Position numbers and translations under genes: made by a program. From NCBI GenBank assembly GCA_020744225.1, contig JAGMWG010000008.1, forward strand, positions 1,488,001-1,552,000: a DNA stretch of 64,000 bases, written 5' to 3'. Below are positions 49,514 through 59,205 of this stretch, one piece after another. The notes below the pieces were generated by a model. It was not told the origin of the DNA, ran no database searches, and saw only the letters and a list, made by a program, of their open reading frames with translations. Within the stretch, counting starts at the first letter, position 1. Each line of letters opens with the position of its first letter. The DNA comes from Paraphoma chrysanthemicola. Lineage: Eukaryota > Ascomycota > Dothideomycetes > Pleosporales > Phaeosphaeriaceae.

Positions 49514-50632
49514 TCATCGCGAGGGTGGTTGCTCCCAATGCCTAAGCATTTGGCGCAGGGCGTCATTCCATTCAGAGACAAACGCGCCGGTGAGTTGAGA
49601 GATCTGTTCGGACGACGGAGTATGTCCGCCCCACATCGTCGGCTGCGACGCTTGGTATCGTGCGTAGTACGGGATGAGTTGACTAAACAGGATGAGAAAC
49701 TTTCTGTATTTGATTGGTAAGAAGGCTGGAAGACGTACTCGGTGTGGATCTTGTTCAGGACCAACCAACATAGATTCCATGAGCGGTTGGAAGCAGGGTC
49801 GGCGTAGACACGGCTTTTGGCTTCGTCCAGGCAGTGAGAACTGTTGTAATGTTGTTAGAAAATGTGCAGGGCATGGTGTGTAGTTGGTGAGCCTTACCTG
49901 AATGGATAATTCCTTGTCAGTCCACGAAGCTCAGTCAGCAAGCCATGCGAATCAACGTAATACGACCCTAGCAGGACGTCAGTTTGAGCCACTGTGCTGT
50001 AGTTGTCCACTCACAAGCCGATGTCATGGGTTCGCTAACATCTGGGGTACCCAGGACGGCAAATGCCTTCTCGATGCGTCGAAGCTCCCTCAAGGTGTTC
50101 ACCTGGTGGGTCCGCAGGGCCTGGATATATTGGTCCTTTTCAGCCTAGTCTCCATCAGCATGATCGATCTGCAGAAGTACCAGAACCAGATATGTCAACA
50201 TACAGTAGAAATTTTCCGAGACATCTTCTGTACTGTTGGCACCCGGTAATTGCGTGCAGGAGGATTACTGAATTCGCTGAGGTCGGTATCGGCGGACGAC
50301 GTCGAGTAAACAGACATATAAAGTCGGTCGGATAGAATGCTCGGCCGAACGGGGAATACTCTTGCTGTAGAAGAAGCTGTGGATGTAGTTTGTGCAAAGG
50401 GTTCGAGAATATAGGGTATAGATTCCAATAATGCCCGGTTCTCTGGAGGTAGAGGATCGTCCAAGATGTCTTGATCTCTTGTCGTCGGCCCTGACAATAA
50501 TCTAAGAAAATGAGGGCGTCCGATGCTAGGTACAGTGAGGTATTTGGTGGATGATGTGTCAGGAGATGTGGTGGAGGTCACTGGCGATTCAGGTGAGGAT
50601 GTAGGAAGTTCTTCTTGCTCTGGTGAGTTCAT
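49514..50632 (-). CDS. hypothetical five-exon protein
   Basis: Exons 50632-50204, 50144-50015, 49967-49898, 49840-49739 and 49703-49514 join in phase to give 306 residues. Most junctions have good donors (GTATGT, GTGAGT, GTAAGG) and TAG or CAG acceptors. The last intron would be only 35 nt with no clear branch site, so the final ~63 residues are less sure; a different join of exon 4 in another frame is possible. The N-terminus is Ser/Thr/Pro-rich and disordered. A helical, charged middle part follows (QYIQALRTHQVNTLRELRRI, IEKAFAVLG), then KFLILFSQLIPYYARYQASQ and a Trp-containing end. I do not recognise the family. Confidence 0.45.
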
Positions 50633-53045
50633 ATTGACGGAGAAAGAGCTCAATATATAGAAAGACCATCGGGCTGAACTCGGTGGAGACTTGAGCACTG
50701 CGGTGCCACACGAAGTATTGTGTGCCAATAGGAGGTAGGAGTCCAGTCTCTTCAAGGAAATGATGAAAGATCTGCTCACCCTAGAACTGTGCAGAGTCAG
50801 TTCTCCAAAGCCACAACGTCATGAAAGCTTGAATGCTCTGAGATCAATCGTCCCTGAAAGTGATGTTCAGCTGTTGGCGTTGGACATATCGGGATATAAT
50901 GTAAGATGTCGCACCCGAAAGCGGAGCGGTACATCAGCACTGCCTCTGCCGTCTCCCACCCCGTCCTCTACATGTCGAATGGTCTTGGATACTTGAGCCT
51001 GATAGGTGACTAGACTAGTGTTGACGGCTGTCCCGTCTGTGACGCACGAGCGATCTGTGGTAAGACCTAGACGATGACCCAGGGGCTCCAGGACTGGGCC
51101 CTAGCTCCAACGGCCCGGACGATCTGATGATACATGGTATCAAGAAGGGTGGTAGGATGTTGAAGCCAAGTCTCGCTGCCGAGACTGCTGGCAGAGGCAT
51201 TGATTCGTCGTGTAGTAGTGATTTGTTGGCACTCGTGAGCAGAAGTGGGTCTGTCGAGCTCTTGACGGCGCTTGAAAAATTGCCATCGAGGTTGCAAGGC
51301 TCGGGCTCCAGCATTTTCTCAGTAAGTGGCATCATCGAGCGCACAGCGTTGCACTCAGCTAAGCGGACCAGTGTGAAGTTGTGTAGACGCAGTGGTAGGC
51401 GTAGTTAACGGAGGGTGCGAGAACAGCTCGGAAAGTCATCGATCCGTGTGTATAACAGGAAATGGCACCTTGATAGTCACAACTAAGCGCATCCCGGCGG
51501 ACGAAGGAGCCTTGAGGCTGACGCTGATGCTCTTGTGCTGACGGAATATGAACGTTGGGGTTCGGTTCATTCCCGGGAATGCCGTGCAGTGGCTGCAGTA
51601 GCGCAGGCTGAGCCACAGCCAAGCCGATCTGAACAGTTACTTCACCGCTGTTCGTTCCAGAACTTGTCCGCCCTGGATGTCGCGACAAATGTGTGCGGAC
51701 GAGCGAAATTTCGAAGCAAGCATGATAAGTTTGAACAAGGAGTAAGGCTTAGATATTTTGTTGTCTTGCATGGCTGCCGCACACTGTCTTGGAAAGATCG
51801 AGCATCGGCGGCATTGGCCACAGCATCGACGTTCCCAATGACATCCTGGCCCCCATGTGGTCGTGCATATCGAGACAGGTGCCCCACACGATCGATGTAA
51901 GGATGCAGACAAGGCGGCAGGTCTCATCCTACTGGTCTGTCATTGTACATGTGCCACACTTTGATGAGGCTGAGAATGGGTCGTCAGCATCTGGGCCGCC
52001 ACGCCACACGTCAGACACGAGCCTCTGGCTTTCCATGTGCTTGCCCCTAGTTGCAGCGCACAGCCTACATCTCCTCGAATCCGACGGACACCCTGTTTTC
52101 GAATTCATTGGCTGCTAGAATACCAAGCATTCGGAGATCGCCAGCTAAGGATATATGCTTATTAGAGCTGAGTGTACATCTTCAGCTTGTTGCGGACTGA
52201 ATCTCCGTTCCGGGAAGAAATGAGAAGGAAGCTCCAATGAGCGTTGCAGGTTCCGCCAATTTCGAGATGACAGCCACACTGCACGACCCAGCGCCATGGG
52301 AGCTGAGGCTTAAGGTTGTTTTGAAAGTTCTTACGGTCCCGTGTCAACAAAGTCAGGCCAGGGAGCTGTGGGCACTCGCCGATGACATGGCCATTCCACC
52401 GCCAATGGAAGATAGTTGGAACTGTAGTCCGGCGTTGTGGAGGACAGGCATTCGCATCCTGCTCAGCTGTGATAACCTCAGGGTATCGCCTATTGTGCTT
52501 AACAATTGCTGCTATTTCGTACGTCCGCAATATCCATTTTGGAACATTGGCCTGTTCGAGCTATGGAGATGAGCTATGAAGATAATCGTTGGGGTATAAG
52601 GTAAGACGTGACACCTCTTACATTACTATGGACTGGCTCTCATGAAACTGGAAACCCCGGAAATAGAGGGCTAGAGCACCTCACGAAGTTAGCTTTACAA
52701 CGACGTATCTTGGGGCCAATCAGATAAAACTCTCTCATGTACTCAACAAGGTAATTCTGAAGCTGTAGACAGCTGTACAAGCTGAGTTTTATCATTGTGG
52801 CTGCGTGGTTTTGTTCAGGAAGTACCTTGTTGTTCTGAGTTTTCCGGCTTCCCCAGTTTACCGAGAGACTGAAAGGTATATCAAGTGGTCACCGCGGCCG
52901 AGTAATGTTAGTGGAACACTGATATGCATTTCATCCCAGACACAGCAGTGAACATCGAACTCTAAGATTGCATTCCGGGAACTATTCACAATATGTGGTG
53001 ATACAACCCAGACAGGGTATGTTTTGGCTAGATCCGAGAAGGCGC
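50633..53045. other. intergenic, no gene supported
   Basis: About 2.4 kb between the unrecognised gene and ATP7. Open frames on both strands are up to 122 codons long; none has a domain. A many-exon gene cannot be excluded, because small exons escape detection by eye. Confidence 0.4.
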
Positions 53046-53808
53046 TTATAGGACGGACAGATTGCCGAACTTCTCCTGCGTGGGTGTTAGCATTCGTTCC
53101 ATATCCACAACGAGTTTGTATAGACTTGCCTGGTAACCAGGAACGGCCCAGCGACCCTTGGACACGAGCTGCTCGGTGCGCTTGTCGATGTCGGGCTGAG
53201 CGGCCGCGACCTCGTCCTGCGTTGTCCGTTAGCATAGACCTCCATCTCCATCTTAACCATCCTGTACGCACCACAGTCAAATCGGCAAACGGCCTGGCCT
53301 CCTCGATGTTCTTCAGTGTCTTCTCCAAGTCGGCCAACTCCTTGTCCACAACAGTCTTGGTCTCCTCAGCGCTCTTGAGAGCCTGCGCCTCGAACGCCTC
53401 AATCGCCTTCACCTGCCTGCCTACGTCGTATGTCGCAGGCTTGAAGGCGCTGAACTGCTTCTCGATGTCGTCGACGATGGCCTGGTTCTTGAGGATGCTG
53501 CGGTAGTGCTGGAAGTCGACGGTCTGCGCCTGTTCCGAGAGAACCGTGACCTTGCGGCGCGCGTCATCGTTGCGCTTCTTGAATGATTGGAGGGCGGCGG
53601 CAGTCTGGCCTTTGAGGCCGAGCTGCTGACCGAGCTTGGTCCAGTCGAGCTTAAGGGCGGCGCTGCGCTGTGAGAGGAGCATCGTCAGTTCTTGATCTCA
53701 ATGTTGGGGGTGCCATTGCGGGCGAGCGGCGCGCGCGGAGGCAGCAATCGAGCTCTGCAAAGCTTCCTCGGGCGCTGCAAAAGGGAAAGTACGTACTCCG
53801 ACGGCCAT
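53046..53808 (-). CDS. ATP7: mitochondrial ATP synthase subunit d
   Basis: Four exons (53808-53797, 53667-53272, 53216-53130, 53075-53046) encode 174 residues, the usual fungal length. It begins MAVGRSAALKLDWTKLGQQL, followed by the helical stalk region (NDDARRKVTVLSEQAQTVDF, AIEAFEAQALKSAEETKTVV). It ends RWAVPGYQ, then EKFGNLSVL. The first exon holds only four codons. The third intron (53129-53076) begins GC rather than GT: CAG|GCAAGT, the standard strong-context GC-AG type. The reading frame and conserved C-terminus confirm it. Subunit d is part of the peripheral stalk of F1Fo ATP synthase in the inner membrane. Without the last two exons the frame would run on into non-homologous sequence. 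Confidence 0.95.
53076..53129 (-). other. GC-AG intron in ATP7
   Basis: The donor is GCAAGT after CAG, the acceptor GCAG, with a TGCTAAC branch site. It is 54 nt. The downstream exon EKFGNLSVL is required for the conserved subunit d C-terminus, so splicing here is well supported. Confidence 0.85.
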
Positions 53809-54222
53809 TGTGATGATGTGAGGGGGTTGTGGGGATGAATGCGTGTGGTTGAGTTTCTTCGTCAGTTCGGCAGGAGCGGTGCCAAGACCGGAACTTCATT
53901 TCGGCCGCCCGAGCTATTCTCGCGGCTCTTGCTCGTGAGTGAATCAGAGAACATCAGGGCACGACATCTCATGGCAAGTCTATCAATGCTCCGCTAGAAA
54001 TCTGACCCAGGTGCCTGTGTAATGTTGATAATTTGCAAATTCGCATGTTTCGCATGTCATTGGACACTTTCAACGTCAAATGCACGCAAAATTGAGGTTC
54101 CGTGATGGCGTGTGACTTCAAGATTCATTTTTATGTCTCTTTGACATAAGCAAGTATATCCTAAGGATTCACTGCTTCTGTTTAGAAAGTCATCTTTCCT
54201 CCGTCAATTTGGCATCGCTGCG
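53809..54222. other. intergenic, ATP7 promoter
   Basis: Upstream of ATP7 and downstream of the NAC-alpha gene. No gene. Confidence 0.6.
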
Positions 54223-55013
54223 TTATATTGAGAGGGCCATGATGGAGTTGACAATGTCGTTGTCATTCTCCTTGAGAGCCTTGACGGCCTTCTTCCGCGA
54301 GACGCTGGCCTGCTGCATGACGAGCTCGATGTCCTTGGCCTCAAGACCAGAGTCGTCGACCTCCTCATCGTCATCCTCCTCCTCCTCTTCCTCCTTCTTG
54401 TCCTCAACGGCCTTGCCCTTGCCCTTGTGGTCGTGGTCGTGGTCATGGTCATGGTCGTGGCCAGAGTGGTCGTGGGAGGCCTGCTCAGCCTGCGCGAGCT
54501 GCTGGGCGGCGGAAGCCTGGGCCTGAGAGTTCAAGTCCTCAATCTTGGCCTCACCGAAGATACTGGTGCGGGGTCAGTGGGAGTCTTGCGATTGAGGTGG
54601 GCTGAGCTTACATCCAGGTGTTGCTTGAGGGAGACTTGTAGACATCAGGCTGGTTGATCACGAAGAGGATCTGTGTGCTTGTCAGCTCAATGCTTCCCAA
54701 ATTTGATAATTCACAGTTAAGCTGTGCAGTTTCACCCCGCCTGCTCTGGTGCACTCACGTTCTTGGGTCGGCGAAGAGTGACGCGGGTGATGCCGTCAAT
54801 GTGCTTCAGACCGAGCTTCGCAATGGCCTTGCGAGCCTTCTTCTCGTTGCGCGAATGGACAGCGACCGAGGCGCCCGCGGGGATGTTGGCCTCGCCTGCC
54901 TCGCCTGCCTCATCAGCGTCGCCCTCGGACTCGTCGCTGGAGTCTTCCTCCTCGACCTGGGCGTTCTTCTTCTCGGGCTCGTCGGGCAGCTCTTCAATGC
55001 GTGGGTTGGCCAT
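54223..55013 (-). CDS. EGD2: nascent polypeptide-associated complex subunit alpha
   Basis: Three exons (55013-54759, 54670-54612, 54562-54223) encode 217 residues. The acidic N-terminus (MANPRIEELPDEPEKKNAQ) is followed by the NAC domain: NEKKARKAIAKLGLKHIDGI, TRVTLRRPKN, ILFVINQPDVYKSPSSNTW, then IIFGEAKIEDLNSQAQ. A His/Asp-alternating stretch (HDHSGHDHDHDHDHDHKGKG) and an acidic run lead into the C-terminal UBA domain (LEAKDIELVMQQASVSRKKA to NSIMALSI). The protein pairs with the beta subunit at the ribosome exit tunnel and shields nascent chains. An in-frame ATG at 55076 would add 21 residues, but the MANPRIEEL start matches relatives better. Confidence 0.95.
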
Positions 55014-55477
55014 GTTGACGGATGTGGTGGACTGTCTGTGGTGTTGCTGCAGTTCGTCGTAATTGGGGTCCGCCAAGACCGAGAGTTGAATTTAGTGGTG
55101 GGCGCTCTAGCTTTAGCGAGGCATATGCGGAGAACGAACTGTCGCGGCCGCATTCACATGTAACATATCACAACTTAGACAGGGCTGCTGGATTCAGAGG
55201 GTATCATTAAGCAATTCTAGTTGCGTTTGTGGTTTCATGAAAGTGTTGATTTGGACTCTCTACTACATGTGGACGCATGCGAGAGCCGAGTGAACCATCC
55301 CATCCGATTGCACCGTGCCAGCCATTGGACTACTAATTCGCCCGAATTTTCCAGGTCTTGAAGTTTTGAATGCCTAGGGTCGCCCTCGAATGCTCATGAA
55401 AATGCACATCATGCCTCACCATCTCCTGCATGCAGCGACCGCCACCACTACTTGTCTCCCGACACCAACTAAAGAAC
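55014..55477. other. intergenic, NAC-alpha promoter
   Basis: Short region between the NAC-alpha start and the RPL14 stop. No gene. Confidence 0.6.
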
Positions 55478-56052
55478 TTATGCCTTTGCGCTAGCACGGA
55501 TCTTGGCGAAGGTCTTCTGGACCTCGTAGCGAGCCTGTGTGGTATTAGCATTCATGATTATGGTCCGAGATGTATCGAGCGAAGCGACAATTCCGCGTGG
55601 CGACAGCAGAGCCAACGTACCTGCTTCCTCAGCTTCAAGACCTTGAAGCGCTCAAAGTCGTTCAGGCCCCGCCTCTTCTGCATCGCTGTGCGCTTCTTGG
55701 CCCATGCGCTCTCGTCGAACGTCTGCTGGACCTTGACCTCTTCCCACTTCTTCGCGACATGGCCGACACCGCTGGCGCGAGGTAGCTTGGGGATGACGAT
55801 CGGGGTGAGGGAGAGCTTCGCAAGGGCGATCTCTTGTCGGGGAACGGGGGCCTTCTCGGAGGGACCATCGATAAGCACCTATTTCTGTGAGTCCTTATCC
55901 AGCAATCAGATGCGAATTTCGCGTACGCGCTTGTGGTCGATGATCTCGACAATGGCAGCTAACCGGCCCTCGTACTGTCCCTCGTTGAAGAGGACCACAC
56001 GGCCGACCTCGACCTGCCTCCAGGCGCTCGTTGTGATGTTGGCGTCACCCAT
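55478..56052 (-). CDS. RPL14: 60S ribosomal protein L14 (eL14)
   Basis: Three exons (56052-55927, 55878-55621, 55534-55478) encode 146 residues. The KOW-like N-terminal part is WRQVEVGRVVLFNEGQYEGR, then AAIVEIIDHKR, then VLIDGPSEKAPVPRQEIALA. The eL14 domain follows (LSLTPIVIPKLPRASGVGHV, KRTAMQKRRGLNDFERFKVL, KLRKQ) with the short last exon ARYEVQKTFAKIRASAKA. The introns are 48 and 86 nt. All three exons break at codon boundaries. It is a large-subunit protein and lies directly upstream of NAC-alpha in the same orientation. Confidence 0.96.
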
Positions 56053-57472
56053 TTCGTCGGTATGTGCTGCAATTGAGTTAGATCGTGTGTTGAATGGTGC
56101 GTGTGGTGTCCAAGGCGTACCGGTCGGAAATAGGAGTCGGTGGTGTTGTCGTTGAAGTTGGAGGTTGATGTTGGCATTTTCGACTGGGCCGAGTGCGCGC
56201 TCGGTGGTGCAGCGGGGGCCCGTGCACGCTAACGAAGCGAGCCTTCTGCAAAAAGTTCGCGACTGTCTCGCAACTCTGCCATCTAACACCATCTTCCACC
56301 ACATTCTCAATGTGCAGTGCGTGCCACGCTCGTGGTGGGCACTCAGAAACGCATCCACTATGAGGATTATGGCTGCATCTCTGGGTGGCAGGAGCATCGG
56401 CACATGAACCTTTGGACGCGTTCACGCCGACGCGCCTGCTCGCACTAGGATTGTGGTACTAACAAGCAGGTCCAGCCAACATCAGCTACTCATTGTAAGT
56501 TCACTCCCAATCTCCTCCTGCACATCATCCAATGATGACGTAATTTGCGATTGAGTACATCGCCGGAATCCCTCGCCGGGGACTCATTCAACGGCCTTGA
56601 TACGGTGACATTTCATTTCTTACATATTCTGAGCCTTCACACAGCCAGATCGTTCCGCAAATCTCTTCCAGATCTTTGCTGACCTTGAACTAGATTTCCT
56701 TACGTTGTCAGATGTCGCACGAGGCTGACTTTATGATACTACTGCGGCACCGCCCACAGCACATGCACCATTGGTACGTCACAACAACAGTCCAACAGCA
56801 TCCTCCCCCTTCCGATGATTAAAATAAGCATTAGATAGTAGATGACCTATGGGTATGATTTACGTAATGTAAACACCAAGATCACTGAGGAAGAACACAT
56901 CATCATACTTGACTGCATCGATATTCGTGCACGACCAGCTGCTGACCTACTGGTAGATTCGAAAGCATTATTGCTAGTGGAGAACGCACTCTCGCGACTA
57001 TGCGCTTCTAGAACCGATGAGGAGCTTAATGCATGCGAAAAGATGGGCTTCGATCGAAGCTTTTACGGCCAGGTAAGCCGTTTAGTAATATAGTAGATGA
57101 TGGTCCGTCATGATCCGTAGTTCTTATTTATTGAAGTATTGCAAAGTTCCGCATCTATTACACAAGTGTCCCACGCATGTCAAAACAATGGTTATCGAGC
57201 TTGAGACATTTGCGTCACAATTCAGACCGCCGTGATTCTTAGTGCCCCTCCCATGGGACACTTCTGAAAGCTTCTCCGCGTTCACCACCTCCAGTGCTCA
57301 GTCTACGCAGCACTAGAGCCGTCCTGGCCATTATCTCCTCTGTGTGATCAGAGCGACAGCACTGGACCGTATTCGCCTTGCACTCAAAACAATTAAGCAC
57401 ATCTACGGGATCCAACGTTCTAGTGAGCGTACAGACGTGCGCCTGTTTTTTTGTTTCGCTCCTGATCTGAGT
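56053..57472. other. intergenic with one weak plus-strand frame
   Basis: RPL14 promoter and the 3' flank of the F-box-like gene. A plus-strand frame at 56842-57093 is listed separately. The remainder shows nothing. Confidence 0.5.
56842..57093 (+). CDS. short hypothetical frame, weak support
   Basis: An 83-codon frame of protein-like composition (EEEHIIILDCIDIRARPAAD, LLVENALSRLCASRTDEELN). CAG|GTAAGCC near its end could be a splice donor, which would make it an exon of a longer gene or a remnant of one. No partner exon or family was found. Confidence 0.2.
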   Translation: MTYGYDLRNVNTKITEEEHIIILDCIDIRARPAADLLVDSKALLLVENALSRLCASRTDEELNACEKMGFDRSFYGQVSRLVI

Positions 57473-58669
57473 TTACTCGAGCATTACCTCTACCTCTGCT
57501 GGAGGTCGTGCTGGCCTTCTTCTCCGCCGCGTGATTTTGCGGCCATAGTTCTGGTACAGATTGACCAACAGCTCCCTGATGATCTCGTCAAATGCCGTCC
57601 GCGTATCAAACTTGCTGCCGCCATACGGGAACGATACGATCTTTCTCCAATCTGCGTCTTCCTCGAAGTAAAACTCCAGATTGAACGCGTCCGCCTTCCT
57701 CAACATGTCCTTCAGTATCTCTCCCTTCTCACTATGCACCTCCGCCCACGCCCAAAGTTTCGGGTCATGGAAATCCAGAACATCCTTGGACGCTTCGCGC
57801 GCCAATATTTGAGCGTTGAACAGAAGGTGCCGCAGGATATTGACGTCACATCCATACTCTACAACAGCATACCGAATCATATCCGTCGTGATGGCCCTTG
57901 GAACACCCAATAGCACCGCCAGCGCCGCAACAGCACATTCATTTTCCTCTCTTATCGCCTCTTTCATCCCACTTTTAGCAACTTCTCCGCTCAAGCTACC
58001 TTCCCAATCAATCTCTCCGTTGAGACTGACAAGCACATACAAGAAATTGGCTTTGTCCTTGGTCCACGGTCCATGCAGCAGTTTCTGCGGCACGTGGAAG
58101 CCGTCTGCGAATGACAAGTATGGGATCTTCGTGAACTGGAATGGCCATAAGCCGTCGAATTCTCGCACACCGGGAACTTCGATGCCAGCTTTTTCCCATG
58201 CTTTGCCGCGCAGAGTGATCATGGCATCGTGTGCGCGCTGCACGTACGCGAGGAAGAAATCCCAGGTAAAAAAGCGGCAACTCAGTAGTGAAGACTGCAG
58301 TACTGGATCGGATGTTTTGACGCGGTCGCGGTGGTTAGTTTTGTGATCGACTGTGTGGAAGAATGAGCGCATGGTGACTTCCATAGTCACGGTCCGGGAT
58401 GAGAGACGACGACCAAGTGTTGGCGAGCATTGCGGGAGAGACGGGTTCATGCAGTACAAGAATATAATCTCGAGGAGTTCTTGTGGGAGACCTTGGAGTG
58501 TCGGCATGGCGGGCGTAGTATCTTTCTTCTTTATCTCTTTCTGGATTTGGCGTTGGCGCTTTGCATCTGCGGCTTGTGAAGCTGAGTATTTGGCCTGGAG
58601 TTTTGTTGCAAGAAGTACTGCTGGGTGTTTCCGTTTGCGTCCACGTACTCGTACGGGTGTCAGGTCCAT
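57473..58669 (-). CDS. F-box-like hypothetical protein
   Basis: Intronless, 398 residues. A Lys/Arg/Gln-rich N-terminus (KRQRQIQKEIKKKD) precedes an F-box-like helix pair at about residues 55-80 (LQGLPQELLEIIFLYCMNPS). The body is typical of the large fungal-specific F-box-like family: Trp and aromatic-rich with LLSCRFFTWDFFLAYVQRAH and later VNILRHLLFNAQILAREASK. It ends in a basic Arg-rich tail (RKITRRRRRPARPP). If the F-box is functional it would recruit a target to an SCF ubiquitin ligase; the substrate is unknown. It is transcribed divergently from NUP53. Confidence 0.7.
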   Translation of the reverse strand: MDLTPVRVRGRKRKHPAVLLATKLQAKYSASQAADAKRQRQIQKEIKKKDTTPAMPTLQGLPQELLEIIFLYCMNPSLPQCSPTLGRRLSSRTVTMEVTMRSFFHTVDHKTNHRDRVKTSDPVLQSSLLSCRFFTWDFFLAYVQRAHDAMITLRGKAWEKAGIEVPGVREFDGLWPFQFTKIPYLSFADGFHVPQKLLHGPWTKDKANFLYVLVSLNGEIDWEGSLSGEVAKSGMKEAIREENECAVAALAVLLGVPRAITTDMIRYAVVEYGCDVNILRHLLFNAQILAREASKDVLDFHDPKLWAWAEVHSEKGEILKDMLRKADAFNLEFYFEEDADWRKIVSFPYGGSKFDTRTAFDEIIRELLVNLYQNYGRKITRRRRRPARPPAEVEVMLE

Positions 58670-59205
58670 TAGGTCTTTAAGCGGACGGTGTGACCAGGCA
58701 GCAGTGTTAAGTTCATGCAGTGTGCCTTACTGGGTTGGTGCATTCGCGTCCTATGAAAGCGGAAATCGCGCCACAGAGCGATTTGCGGTGGCTTGACTGG
58801 TTGTGGCGTTGCCGCGGAAGTCGCGTGGAGCTCACTTTGTTCCTGCCTCATCAACACCATAAACAATCGCCGGTTCCCTTTCACGACCTAGCAACCCCAC
58901 CACAACGATCGCGACAAGTCAGAGCGAAATATGCAGGTTCACGCCGTGCCTGATTCAGAGCGCGCATTCGACTCAACAGGGAGGAGGCTGCCTTGGGCGT
59001 TTGAGTACGCGGAGTAAGTCTCCCATCTATGTGCAATGCGCAGAAACATTCATTATGAGACTCAATCTGGATCGATATGCAAGCACATTCTATACGAATG
59101 TGCGACAGATGAATTCATAGAATGTGCGACAGATCAAGAACAACCAACATCAACTCACCTCCATTCTGAGCGTCGCTTTTCACACATTTTGACCCCGTAG
59201 CTAAC
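58670..59205. other. divergent promoter region (F-box-like / NUP53)
   Basis: Contains a 15-bp direct repeat and a 7-bp inverted repeat just upstream of NUP53 (separate entry). No gene. Confidence 0.6.
59084..59134. repeat. inverted and direct repeats upstream of NUP53
   Basis: CACATTC and GAATGTG (59084-59090 and 59096-59102) form a perfect inverted pair around five bases. GAATGTGCGACAGAT occurs at 59096-59110 and again at 59120-59134. The element lies 72-122 bases before the NUP53 start codon. Confidence 0.8.

Noticed and set aside
52237..52572. 111-codon plus-strand frame
   Set aside because: Partly protein-like but isolated, with no partner exon or recognisable family; left as unannotated intergenic.
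55014..55076. upstream in-frame ATG of NAC-alpha (adds 21 residues)
   Set aside because: The downstream start MANPRIEEL fits known NAC-alpha N-termini; the extra residues look like translated leader.
57344..57913. 189-codon plus-strand frame
   Set aside because: Antisense to the F-box-like gene; no family match and poor composition.
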